Notes under the pieces: model-generated
The model's input: the letters and a program-made list of their open reading frames with translations, nothing else
What the model was told of the DNA's origin: nothing
Database searches by the model: none
Part shown: positions 11,221-24,300 of the stretch, piece after piece
Position numbering within the stretch: position 1 is the first letter of the stretch
Layout of the letters: the number at the start of each line of letters is the position of its first letter
Made by a program: the position numbers and the translations under genes
Source: Casuarina equisetifolia
Lineage: Eukaryota > Streptophyta > Magnoliopsida > Fagales > Casuarinaceae
DNA: 64,000 bases
NCBI GenBank assembly: GCA_028551475.1
Contig: CM052358.1
Coordinates: 2,048,501-2,112,500 of the forward strand
Direction: 5' to 3'

Positions 11221-12269
11221 TCAACCAGAGCCTTCAATTTTTCCAATTGCAGAATGGAGAGAACCACGCAACGTGCATGCAAGTTGGAGCAATCAATATC
11301 TTAGAAAAAACAGAAGGAACTAGAACTAACTCCTTTTTTATTGGGTAAAATGTGATACTCTATGGTTCTTGAACTGGTCTTAAGAAGACTAAGAAGTCAC
11401 TGTGGTAGATCGGACTGAAAACGACTAAACAAATTCGGTAGGGATTTCCACTCCGATACTCGGTCAGAAAGGTGATAGATAGTTGGCTTTCAGGAAACAT
11501 CGAGCGTGGATTTGACGGTGTCCACAGCCCACGAAAGGATCCGGCTATTGGAGATAAGAAGGCAGAAGAAAGAAAAAAATGGAGAAAAGTGGATTGAATC
11601 TACTGGGTCAGAAGAAAAAAAGGGAGGTTACGTGAATTACACACCGGAGCAGCACATCGCTGCATGTACGGAGGAGGGAAAGTGCGAGTGTGGAGTATAC
11701 CCCGGTGAAGGTGGACGGACGGTGCATGGATGAAAGTGGTGGTGCATTGGTACTGGATTATGCATTCAAAACATTAATATATATATATAAATATAAGAAA
11801 ATAGTGGAAGAGTGAAGAGCAAGGGGGAAGAACTCTGATTGTGAATATCGACCAATAGTTTGGTGGCAAAATTATTAATGGAAAACCTTAAAATCCTGAC
11901 TTTGAATCACTCGATCTCCTCTACCTAAACCAAGAATTTTTTTTAATTATAGTTAATATCTTAATTTGATATTTTGTATATGTAATTGTTAAAAGGTCAA
12001 ATTCTTCCTTTAAAATTAGCTTTTATAGTAAAGATGTTTATCTTTCTTAACCGTTGATTTTTTTAAAAAAAAAAAAGATGAGCTTTTTTAACATACAAAA
12101 AAAAAAAACCAATAGGAAAGAACTTATCTCATTGAAGTTGCTTCCTTTTCCCTAAGAAATATAATTTGAACGTCAGGCAAACATTGACCTAAGTAGGCAT
12201 GACATAAAGATTGAAACTTCTATGATTTTGGCAAGGCTGATTATTGTGGGATCTAAGGAGGGCTCTTCA

Positions 12270-12749
12270 TTAATTGGTTGGAGTTACGTACAATATTGGA
12301 ATCTCTTCCAAACAATGGTGTTCCTTATGCAATATCGCAGCTTTTACCTTTAATTTGCCACCTGGGAGGGCAAGCCTCAAACCCATTGATATTTGCAGGC
12401 TCTTTTGCCTTTTCTTCAAGCTCCTAACACCTTTCCTCGACCTGTCAAATGCCATTGAAGTATCTGAATATATTATATTTAGCTTTCTGCTTTGCTTTGT
12501 CCTCAAAGGGAACAGATTCCTGCCAGTCATAGTGATCATTTTCCCTCGTACATAAAGAACATTTTCCTCTCGTGGAGCTGGAAGCTTAAAGGTGGAGGAG
12601 ACTTTAAAGATTGAATCAGGTCCATCGATCGTGGGTGCCAAAAATCCGCCGCGTACAAAATTTTGCGGTGGCCCTTTGAGACCATTTTGGGATGTAGAAA
12701 TCTTATGCTTCGACCACTCGCCGCGTATATGTCCAACTTCTGCAGCCAA
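12270..12749 (-). other. Unrecognised open reading frame of 159 codons
   Basis: An uninterrupted minus-strand frame beginning MAAEVGHIRG and rich in Lys and Arg. It is long for this AT-rich interval and its local GC content is above the surroundings. I do not recognise a domain, signal peptide or membrane segment, and no splice partner is clear. It could be an orphan gene, part of a decayed gene or chance. Confidence that it is a real protein gene is low. Confidence 0.2.
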
Positions 12750-13049
12750 TCAGGCAAAGTTCAAGCGAATCAACCTTCTTTTAGTGGTTCTTGATGCTAC
12801 GTAGCGAAACGCGACTGATGCGACGTTCAATTGGTGGTTCGTGACATCGTTTTGACCCAGCACGAGTGCCAGAACAATCGACAGGCTGAAACTTTTGACT
12901 CGAGGACATTTTGTTCTTTAGAAGGTTAGATTCGAACAGCGTGTCGGAGCCTTTCTGCTTTTTGTTGGTAATGCAAGCTGATGCAGGAGCAATTAGATCG
13001 CCAGCAACCATCTATTACAGCGTCGTAGCACGTTCCTGTAAGAACCAAT

Positions 13050-13530
13050 GACAAAATGTCAAGGATTATACGATGCTAAAAACAGTACAGATGAGCATAT
13101 CATGTTGTTGATGTCCTTGTTGGGTATATCACTCTCCATATGGAGGGGGCATCTCTTTCTTTTTCAACAATTGGGTTTAAGAGATGATAAATCTGAATAA
13201 TTGTAACATCTCAAGAACATATCGAATGAGTATTACATGTTGTCAATATCTTTGTTCAGTGTATTCTTTATATGTGAGAATATTAAGACAAAAAAGATTT
13301 TAATAGGTATTGAAGACCAGGGATGAATATCATTGTCTAGTATATGCTTTATATGTGGTGATGTTAATGATAGTTCTAAACAAAAAAATGATTCAAGAAT
13401 TATATGATGTTCAAAACAATACAAATGGATATTTATATGATTAGGATATTTGTTTGATATAATATTTATATGTGGGATGTCTTTTTTTTTTCCCTTACAA
13501 CTAATTTTAAGAGAATGAGTAAACTTTTTT
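13050..13530. repeat. Degenerate tandem repeat, about 4 units
   Basis: Units of about 100-120 bases repeat the theme ATCATTGTTGAT or close variants, then TTGTT(C/T)(A/G)G(T/G)(A/G)TAT, then TATATGTGG. They start near 13080, 13235, 13325 and 13435. An AAGGATTATACGATG block near 13060 recurs as AAGAATTATATGATG near 13395. Divergence is high. Confidence 0.5.
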
Positions 13531-13559
13531 AATACAAGAACTTTTATCAATATAGTTAG

Positions 13560-16500
13560 TATTGTATTAAAATTTAATTTGGTTCGTCCAAGCTTATTGT
13601 ATCACTTACAAGGTTTTACATTGTTTCTTTATATTCTTCTTATCACAAGTTTCCTTTATTAAGTCTACTTTTAAGAACTTTCGGTGCTACACTAAATTTG
13701 CAAAGGCACTTGTTGTTCTACTTGATAAGAACATTTCTTTAGAGTGGTGAGCGAAACTGGTAAAAAATTGTTCTTATCTTTAAAAAGGTGACAACTTTGC
13801 TTGAGCCAATCGCACAAGGATCCCCATATGAGAACTTTTCTTGTTTGTTCTCAACTTGTCGAACTTTAGTTTCCCCTGGTTACTCTTAGTTAACACGTCA
13901 ACTCACTTTTAACCTTGTCAATTGAGAACGAATAATATCTACCATTTTATATCCTTTATTTAAGCATTGAAGCCTGATATACAACGTAATTTGAGTAGAA
14001 GAATGTAAAAGAGTATCGTGGAATTCCTTCTGCAAAAAAATATGCAAGCAAATCATCTACTTGATAGCTTTAGTTGTTGCTATATATTATGCCTTTATAA
14101 TATAAGTGAACCATGCCTTTCTACTACAAATAAACACAATTCATTATCGTATCACTCAAAGTTATGTTTTGTCTCATATTATACATTCAATGAATACCAT
14201 TCAAAGATGTGGTACACTACCACGCTTAAGGAGAAAGAATATATTTTTTTCTATTGTTAACTTTGAATGATTGTCTTAGCTCTGTTCCTAATTATGTTGG
14301 TGGTACTTCAATTTTTTACTAAGTTTTATTTTGAAAATCTTTTCCAAATTAAGACATTGGCGATCTTCATTAAATATGCCATTTAACACCTTTATTTTGT
14401 TTTTTTTTTTCCTATATGAGCAGCAAATACAAATTTTCTCAAGCAAACTTTCTACCTTTCACTTGTAAAATCATGCTCAAGTCAATATTAAACATTTTAA
14501 AAAACTTATTTTTACTCAAAAGTCAACTAAAAAATATATGGTATTTTCTTTGTATAAAACCATATTATCAAATATGATCAAACAATATAAGACTTTTTAT
14601 CACACTGTTCTAAACAAAACAAAAGTTGAGTAAATTTTCTGCCATTCAACTACATGTTAAAAAAAAAAAAAAAACATATTGGACCCTATAGTAAACTTTC
14701 TACCTACCCTACTAGCCAAGAGGGAAGAAATCACTACATTTTCGACGAATACAACATGCCTTGAACTATGAGAGACAAGTTTTACAAAACAACCTTTAGC
14801 AACATCCCCTAGCAACTTGAGTACTAGAATCATGAAATTCTCCAAGTTGTTATGAAAAGGATGGCTGCTTAGATTGAATCATTAGGCAGGATCCTGTTAT
14901 ATCAATTCTCTGACTGCCTTTTCGAACCAGTTGTCTGTGAAGAACTACTGTGACATGCATCTGAAAACATGCCTAACTCCAGTAGGCCTAAAACCCTCCA
15001 TTTCCTTCCAGGATCACATAAAATACACATTTTCCTGGTACGGCTTCACATCATGGTCGATGGCAGGTCGGCATGAGACTCGTCGTGACAAAGAGAGTCT
15101 TTCCGTGTTGGTGAGTCCCGTCTGACGAAGCAAGCACTACAGAAGAGTTCGTTGGTCCCTTTGCACCACTTCGCTACAGTTTTGGGATTGATTGCCCTGA
15201 AAGATATCTAACCAAACAGTTCAAATTACTATTGCCTACTTTTTCTCCTTGATTGTGATCTCACAGACTTGATGGTTACCTGCCAATATAAGGGCCATAC
15301 AGCTGTAGAAAAGGTTAAGAAAAGGTACCAAAAGTGACTTATTCAAGGATCTCACTATGTAAATAGTAAAAGGTCAATAATTCCTTCAATAAAATACCTA
15401 TAGCTATCGAGATTAATTTATTCAAGGATCTTTCTTTTGAGTAGAAGTTAGTGTTCATGGACATGTGTAATATTCAAAGTGGGAGTCAAAATCCTTTTGT
15501 GCTGAGATACTATTTCACTCTCATTAAGTATTCATACATGCCAAATTGATATGGGTTTCGGGTCATTATCGAAAGTGTGTTTTCTTCTCATCTTTTTGAC
15601 CTGATTTTGGAGTGTTGTTGATACTCCAAATTACAATCTTTTGGAGATTAAATAAGAACAGATGAAGAGAAAAGGAGAAGTAAAGATGAAGCCGAGGCAA
15701 GAAAGGCTAGCTAGATTCTTTGTCAATGGAGGAAAGGCAGCATCTAATTTGGAGGTCCTGATTAATGGCCTCTTTGTTTAACGGAGAGTCAGAATCCTGG
15801 GATGTGAAGGCTTTGGCTTTGGGATACCAAAACTGACGTTGCAAGCAAGCAAATATCATCGTCCTGCCCTCTATTGTTAGGCAATATGCCTGCCAAGACA
15901 ACCGGGAAGATGAATCGGTTCCAGCTTTTGGATGGCTTTATATCGTGCATGCCAACCTTTATGTTTGCTGTTCGTTTATAGTATTTTAGATGTCTTACGC
16001 TTTCTTCTCACATGGGGCATTTAGGTATGTCTAACCTTATAAAGATCCCTAGAAAAATTAGGTTATTTTTTAAGTCTAAACTCATAAAATTAGTCTTAAA
16101 GATGATAAATTTCATTATTTTTAATTTTCAAAAGGTAGATGTGTATATTAAGGCTGTTAAAGTAAAATATAATGTTTGTTTAAAGTGATTAGACAGTGTA
16201 AATAAAAATATCTTTTTTCTTAACTGAAAAAAGAATCTATAAAATTATTTTATTATATTCTTTATATTTAGATAGTGACAGAGAAATTTCTAAAAAGGAA
16301 TAATATTATACAATAACCTATTTTAGGGTTTTTGTACACCAAATAAATTGTTATACAAGCTTTCTTTTGACATTTTTTTAATTGGATATTATGACGGTTT
16401 ACCAAATGGTGTACATACTTATGGCTTTTCAACATCATATATACGAACAAAATGAGAAAAATTTTAATTAATAAAATCATGATTTGACTATAAAATTATC

Positions 16501-17335
16501 ATCTTACCCTTTAATTCGTAACATGATTTAATTAGGATTTTGAAATTTAACCTTTGGTTGCAATGTAACTTCAATTGGTAGTGGGTCTAATAACAAGGTA
16601 TGCAAGGTTATGCGTGTAATAAACGAGAATGAGCCGTGTAGAACACTTGGAACATCATGGGACCGGGATGTTCTGATGATCCTAGGAACTCCCACGTAAA
16701 TTCATGCTCCTACCATGACTGCAGTACATTGCTGCCATTCTGAGAGGTTAAAATTGTCTAAAAGAGAAAAGTTTCCTATTGGTCGAGTAATCGGAATCCC
16801 AAAGAGTGTTTTATTGGACCCACCAATAGTGTTGTGCACTTTAAGCGATGATTCAACCCATGACACGTTTATTCATTCCAACATTCTTTAAATTCTTTCT
16901 AAATATAATTATTGTAATTTAAATTGCTTATTTTGGTAAAAGTTTAACACTTTAGCTCCTTTTCTCCTAGTAAATGTTAATATTATTAATATTAATCTCT
17001 CCCCATCATCATGATCAAGATAATTGCTCATCTACGTCTTGGGATAGTGGTAAAGGAACAAACGATGCTATGATGGAACCTATAAAGAGACAAATATTTA
17101 AACATAATAAGTAATCTTAAAATTAAAAATTTAATGATGGTCTAAAAGATAATTAAAATTAAGGACCACGATACAATAATAAGATCTATAAAAAGGACTA
17201 AAAGAAAGAGAGAAAATTTAATAATTTTAATTATAACGAAGTCGAATGACCAAAGTGCCACTTACTTGCTCTTTCAACTGCCCATTAACTGCCACCTGGA
17301 TTCCATCCTTCCCTTCTCTCTCTTCGTTTTGCCTC
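13560..17335. other. Intergenic region upstream of the sulfate transporter
   Basis: About 3.8 kb of AT-rich sequence with only short frames (for example 14018-14260 plus, 15707-15901 minus) that carry no family signature. I see no gene or clear mobile element. Confidence 0.5.
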
Positions 17336-17343
17336 TATATATT
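17336..17343 (+). promoter_or_regulatory. TATA box of the sulfate transporter gene
   Basis: TATATATT lies 113 bases before the start codon, downstream of a pyrimidine-rich stretch. This fits a transcript start near 17370 with a leader of about 85 bases. Inferred from consensus only. Confidence 0.5.
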
Positions 17344-17455
17344 GATTGCCATGTCTTGTTTCTTTCCACAGCAAACCCGAGTAGTTTTCTTTCATAGTCA
17401 TAGTACCGTATCTGAAGTTTCCATCAACTTCTTTGGTGGTCTTTTTGCTTAGAAA

Positions 17456-20400
17456 ATGGTCATGAATTCCAACAGAGTGGAACACTTCGCTTGTCCGGAG
17501 ACTTCTCTGACGATCCCGGCGGATTTGGGAGCAATGCCACCGCCGCCGGTGCCCCAAGTTTGCTTGCCACCGCCGCAAACCACTCTCTGCAAGCTCAAGC
17601 ACAAACTCTCCGAGATATTCTTCCCGGATGACCCACTCTACAGATTCAAGAATCAGACATGGGTCAACAAGTTGATCCTTGGCCTCCAGTACTTGTTTCC
17701 TGTGTTCCAATGGGGTTCTGAGTACAATGTTCGTCTTCTGAGGTCCGACATCATTTCTGGTCTCACCATTGCTAGCCTGGCTATCCCACAGGTGAGAGAA
17801 AGAATGAAGCTCTCTTTCAGTGCCTGTTTTATTCAATTCTTTCCCTTTTGACAGAGCATTCGGTGTTGGGTTTCTGCATATGTTCCATTCCTCTTGGATC
17901 ATATGCCTCCTGACTTTTTTTTTTAATTTGCAGAGAAAATCTGTTTTCATTAATATATTATACCTTCTTTGCGTTTTCTGGGCTTTGAACGTGATTCTGG
18001 TCTATAATTCTTCTCTTCATCATAGATAATCAAAGAAGTAACCTAGTAAATAAACTTCTGCTGTTACCTTAAGTTCCAAGAGAAATGGAATATACGGTTC
18101 TTTTCCAGACCCAAAGACCTGTTCACTTTTGAGACACCGTAACACTGTTTGAAGGACCTTTTTTAACTGATTGCACCTTGGTAAAAAGGACTCCTCTAAG
18201 TAAGTTTGTAATATTGCAGGGCATCAGCTATGCAAAGCTTGCCAATTTGCCTCCGATAGTCGGGCTATGTGAGTATCAAGAACCATTTTATTTACTTAAG
18301 AAATGATGCGACCGACTCCTTTTAGATGGAAGTAATATGTAACTGGGTTTCATGCAGATTCAAGCTTTGTGCCGCCATTGATATACTCTCTCCTTGGAAG
18401 TTCTAGACATCTTGCTGTTGGTCCTGTCTCGATTGCGTCTTTGGTCATGGGATCAATGCTAAGCGAGGCAGTTTCTCCCTCTGCAGAGCCGACTCTCTAT
18501 CTGCAGTTGGCCTTCACCGCCACCCTTTTTGCAGGCGTATTTCAGGCTTCTCTTGGTTTCTTAAGGTATTAAACTGCGAATATCCTGAGCTCTTTTGCTC
18601 TCTGATTATGATCAAGATTTGCTTTTCTTTCTTTAAAATATTGGAAATGGTGAGCGTAAAGTGAAGCCTTTGTCAGAAGAGTGGAGAGTACAGAACAGAG
18701 AAGAATCGTCTCTCTTCGTGGCTGAACTTTTAGTTGATTTTGATGGTTTACAGGTTAGGTTTTGTCATTGATTTTCTCTCCAAGGCGACTCTAGTTGGGT
18801 TCATGGCCGGCGCAGCAGTCATCGTGTCATTGCAACAGCTTAAAGGATTGCTCGGAATCGTCCATTTCACCAGCAAAATGCAAATTGTTCCGGTCGTCTC
18901 CTCTGTTTTGAAGCAGAGAGATGAGGTAAGACACCAGTCCGTAGTCAGTGCAGTATGGATCTAATTCTTTCAATTTTTTTAAGAATTGACTTTGGACTTT
19001 CAGTCACAAAAGGAGAAAATCTATTCTTTCTTTTAATAAACCCGAGAAAATCATCTACTGAGAATGATTACTACAGGGACTTGGTGCCCACTTTCTTGGT
19101 GGAGAATTATTATATACTTCTTTTTATTAGCCGGTGGATTCTGGAGATACTAAAATATTTCTTGTCCCAAGTTGGAAGATATTAATTCTACCGAAAATTG
19201 TTTACTTTTACCAACTTTCATCATGAACTACAATTTCCACTAATACTGGTGCAATTTGATGTGCAGTGGTCCTGGCAAACCGTTGTTCTGGGTCTTTGTT
19301 TCCTCTTCTTCATGTTGATCACAAGGCATATCGTAAGTATTTTCTTTGTTTTAACAAAAGCAAAATCAAGTCTTTACTTTAGTCATCAACGTGCTCTGTT
19401 TTTCATGTTCTAATGTTTTGTCTACTTAAAACAGAGCATGAAGAAACCAAAGCTGTTCTGGATCTCAGCTGCAGCCCCTCTTACATCTGTTATTCTGTCA
19501 ACCCTTCTAGTTTTCCTTCTTAAGTCTAAGGTTCACGGAATTCAAATTGTAAGTTCTTTCCGCTTCTACATAAAAATGAATGACAGATTTAAGACGTTCT
19601 TCATTTCCATAACTTTAATTCACTGACCTTTCTATTTCTTCTTTGAACTCTTTTGACAGATTGGCCATCTGCCGAAGGGCCTGAATCCTCCTTCACTGAA
19701 CATGCTGTACTTCCATGGCCCCTACCTTGCCGTTGCTATTAAAACTGGAATTGTGACGGGGATCTTATCTCTCACTGTAAGTTTTGAGGGCTAGCACTTT
19801 TTCAATCTTCAAGTTCTTTGAGATTATAACTAAGAAATCTAGACCCCCAAGGGATGTTTCCTCTTACCAAATTTCTTCTGTTTTGTGTGTTATAGGAAGG
19901 AATTGCAGTGGGAAGGACATTTGCTGCTTTGAAAAACTACCAAGTTGATGGGAACAAAGAAATGATGGCTGTTGGTCTGATGAACATGGCTGGCTCATGC
20001 TCTTCATGCTTTGTAACTACAGGTACTTTTGTTACCCATCTCATTTGGCACTTTCCAGATCATTCTGCCATTTGAAAACAAGAACGTACATGTCTTTGAT
20101 TGATAACCACTACAGTTTCCTAACAACATATGCGTTTCTAATTTATCTCTCAGGATCATTTTCTCGGTCGGCTGTGAACTACAACGCCGGAGCACAAACA
20201 GCCATTTCAAATGTTGTCATGGCTTCTGCTGTGCTCGTGACTCTGATGTTTTTAATGCCACTGTTTTACAACACCCCCAGCGTTATCTTAGCGGCCATCA
20301 TCGTGACGGCGGTGATTGGACTGATCGACTACCAGGCTGCATACAAGTTCTGGAAGGTCGACAAACTTGATTTCATGGCTTGCTTGTGCTCCTTCCTTGG

Positions 20401-21370
20401 TGTTCTTTTCGTATCAGTGCCACTAGGCCTTGCCATTGCTGTAAGCTTTTCACCGCATTCAACTCTTATTTCATATTCCTTGTTATCTATGATCAACCAC
20501 TAACATTTTGTCTGCAAAATTCAGGTTGGGATTTCAGTTTTCAAGGTTCTCGTGCATGTAACCCGGCCAAACACCATGGCCTTAGGGAACATCCAGGGTA
20601 CTGAAATATACCAAAGCGTTGCCCGGTACAAAGAGGCTTTAAGGATCCCCTCCTTTCTCATTCTTGCTATTGAGTCTCCCATCTATTTTGCAAACTCAAC
20701 TTACCTGCAAGAAAGGTGAGCTCAACTTTTCCCAAGTAGCTTCTAAGCAGAAGCATCTCCTTGACTTTGTGGGTTTTCTCTGACAGAGGGAATTTAACTT
20801 TTTTCCAGGGTGCTAAGATGGGTTCGAGATGAGGAAGAATGGATAAAAGCACACAACGGAAGTACACTGAAATGTGTAGTTTTAGACATGACAGGTACTG
20901 TCAGTTATCCGAACTCCCTCACCATAATATCATTTTTTTCATACAAAGTGAATAAACAATGTAAGACATACATGATTTTAACGTATGTGAATTATGGTTG
21001 TACTTGTAAAGTGTTCTGGTGCATTTGGCTGATGGTTTTGTTATTTTCTCAGCCGTGACTGCCATAGACACAAGTGGGATTGACGCAGTCTGTGAAATCA
21101 GAAAGATGCTCCAGAAAAGATCACTGAAGGTAAGATAAGTTCTGATATCAGTTTCACAACCCCGGATTTGGGAATACTTTCCTCCAAAATCAGGTGGATC
21201 TCATTCGTCATCTGCTTGTTATGCAGCTTGTGTTGGCAAATCCTGTTGGAACCGTGATGGAAAAGCTAGATCAGTCAGAACTCTTGGATTCCTTCAAGTT
21301 GAGTGGAATCTACCTCTCTGTTGCAGAAGCTGTGGCTAAAGTTTCTTCTTTGTGGTATCCTCAGCCATAA
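17456..21370 (+). CDS. SULTR3;4: SULTR group 3 transporter (SULTR3;4-like, SPDT-type), 13 exons
   Basis: SLC26/SulP-family anion transporter of the plasma membrane. Inferred exons: 17456-17791, 18220-18268, 18358-18565, 18754-18925, 19267-19332, 19435-19548, 19660-19776, 19896-20022, 20154-20440, 20525-20715, 20809-20894, 21053-21129 and 21227-21370. All have GT-AG introns and join in frame to 657 residues. The SulP signature is around residue 110 (SLAIPQ, GISYAKLANLPP, then GLYSSFVPPLIY). Hydrophobic helices continue to about residue 510, with SFSRSAVNYNAGAQT in the core. A C-terminal STAS domain has DTSGI, with Thr591/Ser592 at the usual regulatory position. Group 3 is clear from sequence. 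The SULTR3;4 call also leans on the neighbouring MFP1 and PPR genes, as at At3g15990-16010. Rice SPDT-type members move phosphate rather than sulfate, so the substrate is uncertain. Confidence 0.95.
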
Positions 21371-24300
21371 CATACTGAAGGGCTTCTATAGGAAAGTGGA
21401 AGGAAGTGGAAGAGATGATATAAACTAGCAAACCATGGCAATCTAGGAAGAGTTCTTAAAGTCAGAAGTCCGGAGAGATTTCCTTCACTTTAGGCGAGAC
21501 ATTTTGAGACTGGAACTTGTACCTTTTTTTTTTCATTTTCTTTTTTTTTTCGGCCCCTTCAACGGAGAAAGTCAAAGCTCTGTGCTTCTCCAAGAAACGA
21601 TTAGTTCAAATTTTTGCTCTTCATGAGGTTGAAGATCTGCTGTTCCATTGTTTAGTTCTGGAGAAGATTCCAATTACTAGTGTATGGAAAGCTTTTTTTC
21701 AAATTGTTGAAGCATTCTATAAAATGAATATTGATGAAATCAGAGGAATTTATAACATATGCAAGCCAAACTGATGAATACTAACCATTGTTACCATCCA
21801 CGGTCCTGTTGGGAGATTTGTGCAGATCTTGCAATAAGTAACACACAACAAACACTACAAATATTAATGATTTTATATAATTTAAGGAAAAATCAATCCT
21901 TATGTCTATATAACAACTTATTAGTTATTTTGGGATTTTAATACACTGAGGATTAATAACTCATCCAAAGCAAATCAAGCAAATTAATCAAAAACACATT
22001 TGAGATGATTCAAACTAAAAATACTTATTTTGTAAGATCTCTCATGCAAGTCTTCTTGACCATCTTAATTACATCCTAATGGGCAAATCGCTCTTCTTTT
22101 TTAGTCACAACCACTTACTAGACTATAAAGCACATATAAGATTCTTAAAAGTCTCGTGCTTCTAAGCAATTCAATGGAAAACTTTAATTAACAAAATTAT
22201 CATTTTATCTTATCTCAAATTTTGACTATATAACTAACAGATTTAGGATCTTTTAATAACCATGTTTGTTTAAGGATGATCTATACATCCAAGAAAGGAC
22301 AATCAACATATGTTCATTGAATGTAAAAGTTTAAAGGATTCTCTTCACAATATTTGTTCTATGATTTCTTTTTTTTATAAATTCTATGGTTTTGACGGAT
22401 GATGCACCTTGAATTCTTTTTTCTCTTAATACTTTGCACACTCTATTTTCTAAAGGAAAGGTTCAGTTGATATCATTAATATAATATAGTTTGATTGAAA
22501 GTCCAGACAAATTGTTTACAAGTTAAAATACAACATGATTCCCTCTTATTCTTGTCATGATTTGTTAAACTTGGTGCATAACTAAACTTAGAATATGATA
22601 CCCACTTCGGTCTTCTCTTTAATGACTTCAAGCCTTAAATTTCTCTCTTATCCTTACCTTAAAGCATTGAATCCAAACAAGGAGTAAAGACAAAATAATA
22701 ATTATGTCAACTAAAATTTCTCTCTTTTTATATATAAATATGAGTTTTAAAAAATTTGGTGCCCATAGTAGAAGTAACAAATGACAAATTCTTTAATAGT
22801 TTGGCAGTATATAAAAACTCCATATAGTCAATTTGCTAGTAGGTTAATGGAACTACTTCTATACACAAAAGTCTCAATTCCAACCCAAAGGATTGATCCA
22901 ATGAAAGAAATAGTTAAAACATGTTTATATAACCAAGAATTTATGTTTGGATTGTTGATGTGAAAGGAAATCTTGTCCATGACATTCTCTCCCACTTATA
23001 TTCACATCACCCTTAATGTGGTTGGACCCCCACATGACCCACCTAAAAGACTTGGCTGGCACCAATTATAGTTGCTTTGATACCATTTTTTTTTTCAATT
23101 TCTTTTTAATACTAAAATGCATACATTCAACTTATACATATAGAGTGTCAAACTCCAGATTTTACAATCAATCTATACTAGTCCACTATTGAGCTAACTA
23201 ATTAAGAGATATTGATTCAAAGAATATGTATTAGAGTATAAAGATCTATTTCATAATCTTAAAGTAATACCACTTTTCACTAATTTGAATTGTAACTCAA
23301 AAGGTCACTCTAGTGAGAAAAATAATCAAACTTACTTAAATGATGAAAAATCTTTGTAAGCTCTCCTGACATAAGAGAGAGTTCCATCCATGACAAAAGA
23401 CCTCCTTTGTCTAAGAAGTCTTAGATTCCATACTTAGTCTCCACGTTCCTTCGTCTAACTAGGAAGAAAAAAATCATAATACTAGATTATTGTTTTGTGG
23501 ATGTAAAAACTACTATTTACTTGCATTTGTTTTATATTACATTTTCTTTTTATTCGCAAAAACTAATGTTCATTCCCATAATTTCCACAACACTTTTCAT
23601 CGAATTCATTTCGGCAGTGCTTCTTATTAGGATGTAACATTCGAAAAAATAGATCTGAGCTGACGTACTAAATACAAAATGCTGCAACGAAGAGATAGGC
23701 ATGGCAGCCATTTGTCATGGCTTTAAAGACGGCTAGGGAACGAGGGACAAGTATCAAATACCCACCAGGCAGAGTTGTTTAGCCTGGCCTTGAAGGTGTA
23801 ACAAGCAAGAGGGTGGTAATTCAAGATGGCTCTAGATACTGAGAGGCTCAAGTTATACAGTCGAAATTATGAATAAATATTCTATCAATTAAAATTTCTC
23901 TCATCGTTTACAAATATGAAGCCTTAAGAAATCATATATACGTATCCTATGTTATTTAATGAACTGTCACAGTGACTATTGAGAAAAAACGGTCAAAAGA
24001 GAAGAAATCCTATGGAAGATAGGGCAATTTAATAAGGATATAGAACGAGTCTGGACAGAACTATATAGATTTGTCCAATTTTTACCAGGCCTGGAAACTC
24101 ATCCAATTGATCATCTAAAAGAATAAGAACCAAATAAGCTAAGTATATTACAATAAACCAGGAATTATATCAGACGCAGAATAAGCATCACACTTGCCAA
24201 AACTACCAACAGTTTTTGCATAATACATTTCCTGACTGCAATCCGTACCTAGTCTCACTTTCTCATTCTTCACATCGTTTAATTCCACCAAAAATTTCCC

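Larger units (their letters stand above)
8091..12269. other. Intergenic region without a recognised gene
   Basis: AT-rich sequence with only short, unconvincing frames. It contains two copies of a direct repeat of about 100 bases (8385-8485 and 10200-10305) and a small hexanucleotide array near 11190. I recognise no gene. Confidence 0.5.

Noticed and set aside
17285-17950. Long minus-strand open frame of 221 codons over the first sulfate transporter exon
   Set aside because: It lies opposite well-supported coding sequence and its leader, and has no recognisable domain; it is an antisense shadow.
23000-23100. Sequence around GGCACCAATTATAG and TTTGATACCATT, considered as an LTR-associated repeat
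   Set aside because: Only a short resemblance to common plant intergenic repeats; no paired end or coding part was found.
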